Below, piece after piece: positions 6,990 through 16,477 of a stretch of DNA of 38,639 nucleotides. The DNA is taken from NCBI GenBank assembly GCA_001604585.1, contig LVBW01000054.1:1-38639 (forward strand), in the 5' to 3' direction. A program made the position numbers and the translations under genes. The stretch is from Puniceicoccales bacterium Verruco_02. GTDB taxonomy: Bacteria; Verrucomicrobiota; Verrucomicrobiia; Opitutales; Oceanipulchritudinaceae. Numbering within the stretch: position 1 is the stretch's first letter; every line of letters begins with the position of its first letter. The notes beneath the pieces were generated by a model that had not been told where the DNA came from, made no database searches, and was given only the letters and a program-made list of their open reading frames with translations.

Positions 6990-7895
6990 ATGAAAAAGAG
7001 TGCGCTCAAGTTCAGGACGGTGATAATTTCGGATGTGCACCTTGGTGCGCCCGACTGTCAGGTGGAGAAGGTCAACTACTTCCTTAAGCATGTGCACTGC
7101 GAGCGGCTCATTCTGAACGGAGACATCATCGACGGCTGGAGCCTCAAGCGCAAGGGCGGTTGGACGCGGGGACATACACGTTTTGTGCGTCTGGTGCTAA
7201 AGAAGATGGAAAAGAAGGGCACCGAGGTCATCTATATCCGTGGTAATCACGACGATGTGCTCGCCAAGGTGCTGCCCCTTTCATTCGATAATCTGCGCCT
7301 TGTCGAGGACTTTGTCCACGAATCGGCGGACGGTAAACGATACATCTGCCTGCACGGCGACGCCTTTGACGCAGTGACGCAGAATAGCAAGCTCCTGGCC
7401 GTCTTGGGTGACATTGGATATCAGGGACTTTTGAAGCTCAACCGCTACTACAACCGTTACCGTAGCTGGCGCGGAAAGGAGTTTTTCTCGCTGTCCAAGG
7501 CCATCAAGGCCCGCGTGAAAACGGCGGTTAACTACATAAGCCGTTTCGAAGATAGCGTGGTGAACTATACGCGAAGGCGCGACTGCGACGGCTTCATCTG
7601 CGGGCACATCCATTCGGCTGCCGACAAAATGATAGACGGCCTGCGTTACCTCAACTCTGGTGACTGGATGGAGTCCAACACGGCGATTGTGGAGCACTTC
7701 GACGGTCGCATGGAGGTGGTTGACTTCGATACCTTCCTTAGCTGGCTGGAGGATGTGGACAAGGCCAACAATCTGGCCCTTGCATCGGCTGCTGAAGGAA
7801 TGCGCAAGGTAGTCAGTATGCCTGACGAAGAGGACGAGGAAGAGCTACGCGAGAGCGAGAATGTCCTTATAAGGCGTATGGCGGCGCGGGGTTGA
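6990..7895 (+). CDS. Calcineurin-like metallophosphoesterase, UDP-2,3-diacylglucosamine diphosphatase-like
   Basis: A 301-residue phosphoesterase with the complete metal-site series: DVHLG (15-19), GDIIDG (44-49), GNHDD (85-89), HGDAFD (122-127) and GHIHSA (205-210). This order and spacing fit the LpxH-like COG2908 branch, which removes UMP from UDP-2,3-diacylglucosamine in lipid A synthesis or acts on related lipid diphosphates; membership is known-family inference, substrate is not proven. The C-terminal 50 residues are acidic (DEEDEEELRESE) and basic at the very end. The start at 6990 is chosen for MKKSALKFRTVIISD with an AAGGCAGG upstream; the frame is open further up and an AAGGAG precedes 6961, but that ATG is out of frame. 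It stands alone, between xylA and the tRNA. Confidence 0.85.
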   Translation: MKKSALKFRTVIISDVHLGAPDCQVEKVNYFLKHVHCERLILNGDIIDGWSLKRKGGWTRGHTRFVRLVLKKMEKKGTEVIYIRGNHDDVLAKVLPLSFDNLRLVEDFVHESADGKRYICLHGDAFDAVTQNSKLLAVLGDIGYQGLLKLNRYYNRYRSWRGKEFFSLSKAIKARVKTAVNYISRFEDSVVNYTRRRDCDGFICGHIHSAADKMIDGLRYLNSGDWMESNTAIVEHFDGRMEVVDFDTFLSWLEDVDKANNLALASAAEGMRKVVSMPDEEDEEELRESENVLIRRMAARG

Positions 7896-7896
7896 T

Positions 7897-7950
7897 CTGG
7901 ATTGCTGAGCCATCCCGGCCCTGTACCGCATAAAGCTGGCTGCAATCCCA
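7897..7950. terminator. Inverted repeat between convergent phosphoesterase and tRNA-Leu
   Basis: GGATTGC (7899-7905) plus AGCC pairs with GGCT plus GCAATCC (7942-7948), giving an imperfect 11-bp stem. There is no T-run, so its role as terminator for either side is only suggested by position. Confidence 0.3.
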
Positions 7951-7959
7951 GCGTGTGGA

Positions 7960-8045
<86 letters not shown>

Positions 8046-8090
8046 TGTTTCGCTGGAGCGCAAGAGTTTGCTTGTCGGCTGCGAACGCCT

Positions 8091-8120
8091 TAACAATCGG
8101 GATTACCCCGACCTTGTCAA
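8091..8120 (-). promoter_or_regulatory. Probable sigma-70 promoter of tRNA-Leu
   Basis: On the minus strand a perfect -35 TTGACA (8120-8115) is followed after 18 bp by TTGTTA (8096-8091). A start near 8084 would give a leader of about 40 bases before the tRNA. Confidence 0.5.
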
Positions 8121-8163
8121 CCGAACGCTTGCGCTGGGCAATACGTATATCATACGGCTTTGC

Positions 8164-9573
8164 CTATCGGTGCAATACGATGTAATCCCAGCTTCTTAGC
8201 GTAAGCTTGACGCTGTTTCCGTATAAGACGGCTGCTCCGCTGAAAGCGTCTGTCCACTCTCCTGCAAGGCGATGGGAGCCTATCTCAACCTCAACGTCCT
8301 TGGCACCAAGGTTTGTTACAACAAGCAGTTCGCCTTCCCCGCTCTTTCCACGAATAAACGAATACACCGACTGTTCCTCTGTGTTTGGCAGCTTTTCTGT
8401 TGCCGCACCAACTAGGAGGGCTGATGAAGAGGTTTTTAGCGAAATTAGCGTACGGTAAAATTGCTCCATTGGCGATGCCTTCCATTCTATTGGGTCTGGC
8501 TCGAAGAACTTGAGGCGTTTGTCCAGTCCGGCCTCCTGTCCGTTGTAGATGAGCGGCACTCCGTCGATTGTCATGGCTAGAACGGCAAACGCCTGTGCCC
8601 CCTTGCCGAAGCGTTCGAACACTGTGCCGTTCCAGCTGTTTTCGTCGTGGTTGGAGGTCATGTTGAGAAAACTGGAGCCGTTCGGGCTTCGCAGTATGCG
8701 CCTGTTGAGCGCAGAATCTATGGAGTTGGCTGGCAGGCGGCCTTGGGCCACCGATTCAAAGCAGTGCAGTAGATCCCAGCCGTAGCAGGTGTTGAAGGAG
8801 TGGAGCATCTGTTCGCCGATTTCGGCCTCCGCGAGCATGTATATGTCAGGCTTGTACTCTCGCAGGCGCTTAGTCAGCTCGTCCCAGAACTTGGTTGGCA
8901 CATTCCATGCCACGTCGCAGCGGAATCCGTCTATTGCGTATGTGTCCAGCCAGTATTTCATCGCGCTGTACTGGTAATTGCAGAGTCCGGGCGCGTCGAA
9001 GTTCAGTTGTATGACATCTGTCCAGTCGGTGCCTGTGGGCGGGGTGAAATTGCCTTGGCAGTCCTTGGCGTAAAACTCGGGGTTACTTACTGTCAGTGGG
9101 TTGTCCCATGCGGTATGGTTGGGCACCCAGTCCAGAAGCACGCGCATACCTAGTTCGTGCGCCTTGTTGACCAGACTGCGAAAGTCTTCGGCGCTCCCGT
9201 ATTCGGGGTTTATCCCGGTGTAGTCGCCTATCGCGTAGTAGCTGCCTAGTTCGCCCTTGAGGTTGAGCTTTCCGATGGGCTGCACGGGCATGAACCAGAG
9301 CGTGTTGATGCCGAGCTTGTGCAGACGCGGCAGATGTGCCTCTACACCTTTGAAGCTGCCTTCGCTGGAGAACTGGCGCACGTTGACTTCGTATATGACT
9401 TGGTTGCGCATCCATTCCGGTAAGGGGAGGGCCTGTTCTTGAAAGAGCAGCTCGCCGCCCGCCCTGTGGGTAGTGAGAAGTGCAAGGCAGACTATTGCGG
9501 ATGCAAGGCCGCTGATGCGGCGCATGGTTTGGATAGTGCTCCGGTGGGGATTGGTGCTGGGTATGGCGTTCAT
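8164..9573 (-). CDS. Secreted GH13 alpha-amylase
   Basis: A 469-residue glycoside hydrolase family 13 enzyme that cleaves alpha-1,4-glucan bonds. Conserved regions: DWVPNH (148-153, region I), GFRCDVAW with nucleophile D220, LAEAE with acid/base E249, and TSNHDEN with transition-state stabiliser D310. The usual (beta/alpha)8 barrel is followed by a short beta-sandwich C-terminus. A signal peptide is seen after the Met at residue 17 (MRRISGLASAIVCLALL), so the true start may be 9525 and not 9573; neither has a good Shine-Dalgarno site. It sits downstream of the AraC-type gene on the same strand, separated by a terminator, and probably supplies maltodextrins to the locus at 11.4-21.3 kb. Confidence 0.92.
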   Translation of the reverse strand: MNAIPSTNPHRSTIQTMRRISGLASAIVCLALLTTHRAGGELLFQEQALPLPEWMRNQVIYEVNVRQFSSEGSFKGVEAHLPRLHKLGINTLWFMPVQPIGKLNLKGELGSYYAIGDYTGINPEYGSAEDFRSLVNKAHELGMRVLLDWVPNHTAWDNPLTVSNPEFYAKDCQGNFTPPTGTDWTDVIQLNFDAPGLCNYQYSAMKYWLDTYAIDGFRCDVAWNVPTKFWDELTKRLREYKPDIYMLAEAEIGEQMLHSFNTCYGWDLLHCFESVAQGRLPANSIDSALNRRILRSPNGSSFLNMTSNHDENSWNGTVFERFGKGAQAFAVLAMTIDGVPLIYNGQEAGLDKRLKFFEPDPIEWKASPMEQFYRTLISLKTSSSALLVGAATEKLPNTEEQSVYSFIRGKSGEGELLVVTNLGAKDVEVEIGSHRLAGEWTDAFSGAAVLYGNSVKLTLRSWDYIVLHR

Positions 9574-9647
9574 ATTGGGCGCAATTGTATGCTGGCCGCA
9601 CTGGGCAAATCAGTATTGTAGGCCAGTGCATAGCCTGAGTGTTCAGG

Positions 9648-9687
9648 ACAAAACCTCGCCAAGCGGGAGCTTGCCTACTAGGCGAGG
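9648..9687 (-). terminator. Intrinsic terminator after the AraC-type gene
   Basis: On the minus strand CCTCGCC (9687-9681) pairs with GGCGAGG (9660-9654), and is followed by TTTTGTCC. Inside it a second hairpin, CAAGC-GGGA-GCTTG, can form. Position is 21 bp after the regulator's stop. Confidence 0.7.
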
Positions 9688-9707
9688 CGTAGAAGAAACG
9701 GCATGGC

Positions 9708-10724
9708 TTAACAGGTAAGGCTGTTTTTTGCGCCGTGCGGCTTGCCCATGGAGAAATCGTCGCGATCATGGTACACGGTCTTCGGGCGGGAATCAGTCAT
9801 GTGCCGTTTCTTTTCCAACATCTCGCGGTAGGACTGGGGCGTTTCCCCGGTGAACTTTCGAAACACTCGGGCAAAGTATGCAGGGTCCGAAAATCCGCTC
9901 GACCACGCAATTTCGGACACGTAGAGAGGAGTGGCTTCGAGCGCGAGTTTGGCTCCCTCAATACGCTTTCGCTGGATGTAGCTGACGAGTTTTTCACCCG
10001 TTGTACAGTGAAAGAGATGAGACAGGTAGTCCGCAGAGCATTGAAGCCGCTCGGCGAGGCTTTTGACGCTAAGCTTGGGGTTGGATATTTGCTCACGTAC
10101 AAACCACTTGGTCTGGAATACCTTGCCAGCCTCGGTGTTGAAGTTCTCGCTGCCGTGGGCCACAAGGTTTTGTAGTAGCGAGAAGAAGGCCATGACAAGG
10201 CCTCGCGTTGCTGCCTCGCGCGCCAAGGATTCGCTTCTTGCCACCTGCACGAGCAGGTTCATTAGTGATTTTATTTGTTCAATGTCTGGTGCGTAGAAGA
10301 ACTCGATAACTTCGATGTCTGGCTTTCCGGGGCTGACTTCGTTTGCAAAGTGTACGCTGATGGTGTCGTGGTAGAAGCCCACAACCATGTTGCGGAATTG
10401 TCCGTCGGGCTTACTAATGCGTTCTTTGTGCGGAACGCCTGCCGGAAGTATGCACACCTCGCCGGGCTTGAGCACGAGCTGATCTTTGGGGAACTGGAAT
10501 TCGGTGATCCCTTCCTGTTGCACGAATACCTCGGGGTTGAAGTGGTAGTGCATCTGGGGGAGCTTTTCAAAGCTGCTGCTTTCGGTGACAAACTTGGTGC
10601 GCAGAATGCCCTTCATGGAGCGTTGCACGCATTCTTCAAGTAGTCCATGCATCTCGGCCTTGTGGTTGTCCGAGAAGTTGCGCCGGAATTTCAGCAGGTT
10701 GCGCCCTGCCTTACTGTCGTTCAT
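9708..10724 (-). CDS. AraC-family transcriptional regulator with cupin sensor domain
   Basis: A 338-residue regulator. Residues about 45-130 form an AraC-type cupin (HYHFNPEVFVQ, PGEVCILPAGVPHKE), which normally binds a small sugar ligand. Residues about 210-315 hold the double helix-turn-helix: LSVKSLAERLQCSADYLS and then LYVSEIAWSSGFSDPAYF and the family tail FRKFTGETPQSYRE. An unusual basic 30-residue extension follows. The start at 10724 has a good ribosome site (GGAAGGA). It diverges from the TonB-receptor locus and sits upstream of the amylase, so control of starch or maltodextrin use is the natural inference; the 20-bp-spaced repeats upstream would suit it. Confidence 0.92.
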   Translation of the reverse strand: MNDSKAGRNLLKFRRNFSDNHKAEMHGLLEECVQRSMKGILRTKFVTESSSFEKLPQMHYHFNPEVFVQQEGITEFQFPKDQLVLKPGEVCILPAGVPHKERISKPDGQFRNMVVGFYHDTISVHFANEVSPGKPDIEVIEFFYAPDIEQIKSLMNLLVQVARSESLAREAATRGLVMAFFSLLQNLVAHGSENFNTEAGKVFQTKWFVREQISNPKLSVKSLAERLQCSADYLSHLFHCTTGEKLVSYIQRKRIEGAKLALEATPLYVSEIAWSSGFSDPAYFARVFRKFTGETPQSYREMLEKKRHMTDSRPKTVYHDRDDFSMGKPHGAKNSLTC

Positions 10725-11377
10725 TTGGCAGTCCTTCCGCTTGAATCCAAGGTAGAGTGATGACCAAGTCCCGCAGGCTTATGCGGGGGCTACGTTCCTT
10801 GGCGTTGTTGGGGTTAAGCAGGGGTTACTTCAGGGTACAACTTAGCATGAGTTGCGGCATCATCAAGGCTGAAGGCTGGGTCTTGATGTGTATCTAGGTT
10901 TTGTCCAAGTCTTGCAGGATTTGTCCTTATCGCCTGCACATAGAAGGTATCAGCCCTTGGGTGCCGATTATGTTGTGAACCTCGCGCCTATTGCCAACTA
11001 GCTTCGAAATCAGGGCAATTGTTGCCTGTTGTATTCGTTTGATTGTTAGTTGTTTGTGCTGGACTGGCGCGCTGTGGAGTTCTTCGCGCTGACTGAAAGC
11101 GTAAGCATGGCGTCGATGCGGAATTAAGCGCAGAGGTTATGGGGAACCCATCCGTATCTAGGTTTTGTCTGGTTCATCAAGGCTAAGTGCAAGATTGGCG
11201 CATGGCCGAATACTTGTGGCGAGGCTAGATTACTTCCGTTGGCATAACTCCGTACCAACAGTTTCAATACCCTAATCCGATCAAGGCCCGGACGAATACC
11301 CGCCAGCGCGACACAAAGCGTTCTTGGCATTCCCATCAATTCGTTTCGGCCTAGTCACACAAACTACCCTGTCACAC
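10725..11377. promoter_or_regulatory. Long divergent regulatory region with repeats, no gene seen
   Basis: A 653-bp region between the AraC-type gene and the TonB receptor. It contains a perfect 16-bp direct repeat GTATCTAGGTTTTGTC (10890-10905 and 11154-11169), a direct repeat of CATCAAGGCT (10861-10870 and 11175-11184), and TTTGTCC twice with 20-bp spacing (10900-10906 and 10920-10926). I found no convincing reading frame and could not place a promoter with confidence. Two helical turns between direct half-sites is the spacing expected of an AraC-family dimer. Confidence 0.5.
10890..10926. promoter_or_regulatory. Candidate AraC-type binding site (direct repeats 20 bp apart)
   Basis: TTTGTCC at 10900-10906 and again at 10920-10926, with the upstream copy inside the 16-bp repeat that recurs at 11154-11169. 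The site is 166 bp before the regulator's start, so autoregulation is possible; the second copy is about 210 bp before the receptor start. Confidence 0.4.
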
Positions 11378-14182
11378 ATGAAAACAAACATGCTGAACGG
11401 CCCCGCCGGACTGATGCTCGACAAGCGCAGTCCCCTCTGCTTGGCCTTGTTCGCCGCGGGTCTTGTACACCCGCTGTCCGCACAGATTGCCTCTGGCAAC
11501 GACCTCATAGACGACGAAGTGTATGTAATGGAATCCTTCGAGGTAAGGGGCGGCTTCGCCGGCAGTCTTGCTGCCGCGGCCCAGAAGAAGGAACTCTCGC
11601 CCCTGCTTGTTGAAATCATCTCCGCCGAGGACATCGGCAAGCTACCCGACACCAGCATCGCCGAATCCCTCGCCCGTCTGCCCGGCATCTGCACCCAGCG
11701 CATAAACGGCCGTGCCCAGATCGTCAGCATACGCGGCCTGAACGAAGACTTCAGCTCCGCCACGCTCAACGGACGCGAGCAGGTTACTACCGGCAGCGTT
11801 CGCGCCATAGAGTTCGACCAGTACCCGGCAGAACTTATGGCCGGAGCCATCATATACAAGACTGGCGACGCTAGCGTGGTCTCGCAGGGAATAGCTGGCG
11901 TTGTGGACCTGCGCACGGTGCGCCCTCTCGACTACAAGGAGCGCAAGGTCGTCTTCGGTGCCTATTACGAGTGGACCGAATACGATGCCCTCATTGGCGG
12001 CACAGAGCGCGGCGGCTGGCGCTACAACGCATCCTACATCGACCAGTTCATGGACGGAAAGCTGGGTATCGCCATCGGCTACGCCTACAACGACAAGATG
12101 GGGCAGGGCAAGCAGTGGAACAGCTGGGGCTATGCAGACTACACCGACACCGTCACTGACGAAACAAACAAGATTATCGGTGGTGCCAAGCCTTACGTAC
12201 GCTCCAGCGAGCTGGAACGTCAGGGCCTGATGTTCACTCTGGATTACAAGCCGACATCGAAGATTCGCAGCATACTCGACTTCTACTATACCAAGTTCAA
12301 GGAAGACCAAAGGCTTGTCGGCATAGAGTTGCCCCTGTACAGCTGGGGCTACAACGGCCTTCTCGGCTACGGCCCATCGCTGGACAACAGCAGCTATGTG
12401 GTGGAAAACGGTGTGATAACTTCCGGAACCCTGTCGGGTGTGCGCGGGGTGATGCGCAACGATATTGTGAGCCGCGATGCCGACATTTTCTCCGCTGGGT
12501 GGAACATTGAGGTAAAGGACGTTGCGGGCTGGAATCTGATGTTTGATGCCAGCCACTCCCGCATCGACCGCGAAGATCTGGTTCTGGAGAGCTATTCGGG
12601 CACCTCGCTTAGCGGAGCCTTTGCCACAGACACGATGAACTTCAGCATGTCAGACAGCGGGGCCATCTTCACTCATCTTGTGGACTACGGGAATGCTGAC
12701 AACATTGTCCTTACAAGTCCCGCAGGTTGGGGTAGCAACGTTGTTTCCGGTGGCCAGCTTGGTTATCTGAAAACGCCCGAGAGCAAGGACGAGATTACCC
12801 AGTTTCGCGCCACGGGTAAGAAAGATATGCACTACCTATGGGATGTGTTCAACAGCCTTGAGCTGGGCGCCAATAATACCCATCGCAGCAAGTATGAGTA
12901 CGAAAAAGGTTACTACCTAGCTGCGGCGAACGGAGGCACAGAGGCCGCCATTCCGGTCTCAACTTCAACGACAGACCTAAGCTTCATTGGCCTAGGCAGC
13001 ATGGTGACTTACGACCCCAAGGCAGTGCTCAACAGTGGCGTTTACGAGCGCATATCCAACCCGAATTCGGACGTTCTGGCCTCTGACTGGAGCATGAGAG
13101 AGAACGTGACTTCGCTTTACAGCAAGATGGGAATCCAGACGAACGTTCTTAGCCTTCCTCTTGATGGGGCGATTGGGATGCAGTTTGTGCGCGCAAAGCA
13201 GTCCTCATTCGGCATGATGGCGACCGGAAGCGGTGCAGACGGTTCGCTTGTTAGCGGACAGGTCACAGGCGAGGCCAGCTACTGGGACTTTGTTCCCAGC
13301 ATGAACCTTAATCTAACTCTGGGCGATGGACGTTACCTTCGTCTTGGCGTATCGCGCCAGATTGCACGCCAGCGCATGGACTATATGCGGGCAGGGACTC
13401 AGTTTGGCTTCGACGGGACAAAGGCCTCGTCCACCGACCTAAACAACAGCCCTTGGAGCGGAAGTGGTGGCAATCCCGAGCTTGAGCCTTGGAGGGCGAA
13501 CTCTGTTGACCTATCTCTGGAGCAGTACTTTGCCCAGAACATGGGTTATATGGCGCTTACCGGTTTCTACAAGAACCTGCTTAGCTACACCTATCAGAAG
13601 AACACGTTGACGGACTTCAGCAACTTTGCCTCGGCTGTGACTGGCATCCAGCCCGCTTTGTGGCAGGGCTATGTGACGCGCTGGGAAAACGGCGAAGGTG
13701 GAGAGCTGAAAGGCATCGAGGGGACACTCTCTCTGGCTGGTGAGATACTCAGCGACAACCTTGCAGGCTTTGGCGTGATTATGAGCGGTTCATACACGAC
13801 TAGCTCCGTCAGCCAGAGCGAGGGTGGCGACACACCACTGCCTGGCCTGTCAGAAAAGGTGGCAAATGCCACGGTTTACTTCGAGAAATGGGGCTTTTCC
13901 TCGCGGCTAAGCGTCACACACCGCTCCGAGTATCTCGCAACTGTAAGCACATTCGGCCCGCGTAACCGCACATTCCGCACAGCAGAAGCGGAGACTGTCG
14001 TCGACGCACAGATTAGTTACACATTCGAAAATGGTCCCATGAAGGGCCTCAGCATCATATTCCAGGCCTACAACCTGACCGACGAGCCGCTCTCCACGTA
14101 TCTGGACGGCAACACGCTTCAGGTCATCGACTATCAGGAATACGGACGCTCCTACGCCATAGGCATGTCCTACAAGTTCTAA
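11378..14182 (+). CDS. TonB-dependent outer-membrane receptor (maltodextrin type)
   Basis: A 934-residue outer-membrane transporter. The signal peptide is residues about 1-36, ending HPLSAQ; a TonB-box-like segment EVYVMESFEV is at 47-56. The plug domain follows (ISAEDIGKLPDTSIAESLARLPG, then VSIRGLNEDFSSATLNGRE), and a 22-strand-type barrel ends in the outer-membrane signature YAIGMSYKF with a C-terminal Phe. The N-terminal carboxypeptidase-like domain of Bacteroidetes SusC is absent, so this is closer to proteobacterial maltodextrin receptors such as Caulobacter MalA. The start at 11378 is preferred over the upstream ATG at 11324 because it places the signal peptide properly. It heads a co-directional starch locus; the substrate is inferred from the neighbours. 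Confidence 0.94.
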   Translation: MKTNMLNGPAGLMLDKRSPLCLALFAAGLVHPLSAQIASGNDLIDDEVYVMESFEVRGGFAGSLAAAAQKKELSPLLVEIISAEDIGKLPDTSIAESLARLPGICTQRINGRAQIVSIRGLNEDFSSATLNGREQVTTGSVRAIEFDQYPAELMAGAIIYKTGDASVVSQGIAGVVDLRTVRPLDYKERKVVFGAYYEWTEYDALIGGTERGGWRYNASYIDQFMDGKLGIAIGYAYNDKMGQGKQWNSWGYADYTDTVTDETNKIIGGAKPYVRSSELERQGLMFTLDYKPTSKIRSILDFYYTKFKEDQRLVGIELPLYSWGYNGLLGYGPSLDNSSYVVENGVITSGTLSGVRGVMRNDIVSRDADIFSAGWNIEVKDVAGWNLMFDASHSRIDREDLVLESYSGTSLSGAFATDTMNFSMSDSGAIFTHLVDYGNADNIVLTSPAGWGSNVVSGGQLGYLKTPESKDEITQFRATGKKDMHYLWDVFNSLELGANNTHRSKYEYEKGYYLAAANGGTEAAIPVSTSTTDLSFIGLGSMVTYDPKAVLNSGVYERISNPNSDVLASDWSMRENVTSLYSKMGIQTNVLSLPLDGAIGMQFVRAKQSSFGMMATGSGADGSLVSGQVTGEASYWDFVPSMNLNLTLGDGRYLRLGVSRQIARQRMDYMRAGTQFGFDGTKASSTDLNNSPWSGSGGNPELEPWRANSVDLSLEQYFAQNMGYMALTGFYKNLLSYTYQKNTLTDFSNFASAVTGIQPALWQGYVTRWENGEGGELKGIEGTLSLAGEILSDNLAGFGVIMSGSYTTSSVSQSEGGDTPLPGLSEKVANATVYFEKWGFSSRLSVTHRSEYLATVSTFGPRNRTFRTAEAETVVDAQISYTFENGPMKGLSIIFQAYNLTDEPLSTYLDGNTLQVIDYQEYGRSYAIGMSYKF

Positions 14183-14203
14183 ACTAAGTCAGTTTGGGAG
14201 ACA

Positions 14204-14231
14204 ACCGCCTGCCGTCCGATCCGGAGGCGGT
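14204..14231 (+). other. Hairpin between TonB receptor and GH97 gene
   Basis: ACCGCCT (14204-14210) and AGGCGGT (14225-14231) form a 7-bp GC-rich stem, extended by GAC/GTC outside, with a 14-base loop that can pair further. There is no T-run. It is 22 bp after the receptor stop in a 174-bp gap, so it may protect the receptor mRNA or attenuate the downstream genes. Confidence 0.5.
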
Positions 14232-14356
14232 CTGTCACAAGAACATATCGGCTAATCAGTGCGCAGCGCGAAATACGCGCCCCTGTTCTTTGTCAGCCGT
14301 TCGTATCCATTCACACTTTCTGTCCATATTTCACATCCACCCCGCACACCTTTTCA

Positions 14357-16444
14357 ATGACAAGACAGGCTTCCCCCCATTTCAGCCTCAGCACCATGCT
14401 GCTGCTTGGCGTTTTCAACAACTGCGCCACGATGGACGCCGCCAGCGTGAGTTCACCTTCTGGCGACATCGTCCTAAGCTGCAACACCGATGCAGAGGGC
14501 ATTGCCCGCTATGAGGTCCAGCACAAGGGCAGCCCGGTAATCCTGCCATCGGCGCTCGGCTTCAGCTTTACTGACGGTAGTACCATTGGCAAAGGGCTGA
14601 CCATTCTATCCGAGAAACAGAGCAGCTTTGACGAAACCTACGAGCTGCCCTGGGGAGAGCGCCGCCTTGTGCGCAATCATTACAAGGAGCTGGAGCTTGT
14701 GTTCGGCAAGGCCTCTGACGGAGTTAAGTCATTCAAGGTCCGATTCCGCGTCTATGATGACGGTCTTGGCTTCCGCTACGAGTTTCCCGAACAGGAAGGC
14801 GTGGACGCGCTGGAAATCGCGGACGAAAACACACAGTTTCACCTTGCCGGGAATCATACCAGCTGGTGGATACCGGCAGACTGGGACTGTTACGAACACC
14901 TTTATTCGCAGACGCGCATCGAAGGCATCGACGCGTTGGGCATGTACAAAGACAACAGGCCCATGAGTTCAACAATTGTCGAAAACGCCGTTTGCACGCC
15001 CATCACAATGAAGACAGATGACGGGCTGCTGATCAGTTTTCACGAGGCAGCACTGCTGGATTATCCTGAAATGACCCTGCGCGTAAACCCGCAGGAACAC
15101 ATGCTGCAAAGCTCGCTCGTAGGCAGCCGCCGCACAGAGTGGAAGGCCCGCTGCGAACTGCCCTTCAGCACCCCTTGGCGCACCATTCAGATTAGCGAAA
15201 CAGCGGGCGGTCTCATAGACTCCTGCCTCATCATAAACCTTAACGAGCCGAACAAGCTCGGCGATGTGTCCGACTACGTACGTCCGATGAAATACGTCGG
15301 CATATGGTGGGAGATGCACCTTGACCGCAACACCTGGGCCTACGAAGGAGGCCGCCACGGAGCAACGACCGAGAACGCCAAAAAGCTAATCGACTTTGCC
15401 TCGAAGAACAACATCGGGGGTATGCTCGTCGAGGGCTGGAATACGGGCTGGGAAAACTGGATAGACCCCGAGGCTCGCGAAGGCATCTTCGACTTTACGA
15501 CGCCATACCCGGACTACGACCTTGTCGAAGTAGCCCGCTACGGGAAGGAAAAGGGCGTGGAGCTTATCATGCATCACGAGACTTCCGCCGCGATAACTAC
15601 CTACATCGACCGCATGGATGCGGCCTTTGGCCTGATGCGCGACCTTGATCTGCACTGCGTAAAGACCGGTCATGTCGGCGACATCATTCCCGTGGGCGAA
15701 TACCACCACGGCCAGTGGATGGTGAACTTTTACCAGAGTGTGTATGAAAAGGCCGCAGAGTATCGCATAGCCATCAACGCGCACGAACCAATCAAGCCCA
15801 CGGGCATACGCCGCACTTACCCGAACGCCATTTCCCGCGAGGGAGCAAGAGGGCAGGAATACAACGCATGGAGCCCTGGCAGCAATCCGCCCGACCATGT
15901 GCCGAATCTAGTCTTTACGCGCCTTCTGGCCGGTCCGATGGACTACACGCCGGGCGTATTCAATATCAAGCTAAAGCCTTATCGACCCGACAACCAGCTT
16001 AACTCCACCCTCGCCAAGGAGCTGGCCCTGTACGTCGTCCTTTACAGCCCCATCCAGATGGTGGCTGACCTGCCCGAATACTACGAGGGCGAACCTGCCT
16101 TCCAGTTCATACGCGATGTTCCATGCGACTGGGAGGAAAGCCACACGCTAAATGGCGAAGTGGGGCAGTATGTGACAATCGCCCGCCGCGAGCGGGGCGG
16201 AGACGCTTGGTTCATCGGCAGCGTGAGCGACGAAAAGCCGCGCCACTTCGAGTTGAAGCTGGACTTCCTGCCCGAGGGCAAGAGCTACCGCATGGCGAAA
16301 TATGCCGATGCGGAGGACGCCCACTGGGACAAGAACCCCTGCGCCTACACGATTACGCGCAGCGTCGTGACGCGAGACAGCGTGCTTACTCTGGACCTAG
16401 CCCCCGGAGGCGGCGCGGCGGTGGCGCTGGTGCCTATCGACTAA
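14357..16444 (+). CDS. GH97 alpha-glucosidase (SusB-like)
   Basis: A 695-residue glycoside hydrolase family 97 enzyme that releases glucose from malto-oligosaccharides, acting in the periplasm. It has the three family domains: N-terminal beta-sandwich (about 30-300, with RVYDDGLGFRYEF), catalytic barrel (about 310-590, VGIWWEMHLD, MLVEGWNTGW) and a C-terminal beta-sandwich. Glu408 (HHETS), Glu477 (NAHEP) and Glu501 (GQEYN) keep the spacing of SusB Glu439, Glu508 and Glu532 as I remember them (constant offset of 31), so this looks like the inverting alpha-glucosidase type. The N-terminus has a hydrophobic segment and a Cys at 23, but no canonical lipobox. It is followed 33 bp later by the GH13 gene. 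Confidence 0.94.
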   Translation: MTRQASPHFSLSTMLLLGVFNNCATMDAASVSSPSGDIVLSCNTDAEGIARYEVQHKGSPVILPSALGFSFTDGSTIGKGLTILSEKQSSFDETYELPWGERRLVRNHYKELELVFGKASDGVKSFKVRFRVYDDGLGFRYEFPEQEGVDALEIADENTQFHLAGNHTSWWIPADWDCYEHLYSQTRIEGIDALGMYKDNRPMSSTIVENAVCTPITMKTDDGLLISFHEAALLDYPEMTLRVNPQEHMLQSSLVGSRRTEWKARCELPFSTPWRTIQISETAGGLIDSCLIINLNEPNKLGDVSDYVRPMKYVGIWWEMHLDRNTWAYEGGRHGATTENAKKLIDFASKNNIGGMLVEGWNTGWENWIDPEAREGIFDFTTPYPDYDLVEVARYGKEKGVELIMHHETSAAITTYIDRMDAAFGLMRDLDLHCVKTGHVGDIIPVGEYHHGQWMVNFYQSVYEKAAEYRIAINAHEPIKPTGIRRTYPNAISREGARGQEYNAWSPGSNPPDHVPNLVFTRLLAGPMDYTPGVFNIKLKPYRPDNQLNSTLAKELALYVVLYSPIQMVADLPEYYEGEPAFQFIRDVPCDWEESHTLNGEVGQYVTIARRERGGDAWFIGSVSDEKPRHFELKLDFLPEGKSYRMAKYADAEDAHWDKNPCAYTITRSVVTRDSVLTLDLAPGGGAAVALVPID

Positions 16445-16477
16445 TCGCCGTTTTATAAACAGCTTACACATTATCCT

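Noticed and set aside
11642-12556. 304-codon minus-strand frame
   Set aside because: Antisense shadow of the TonB receptor plug and barrel region.
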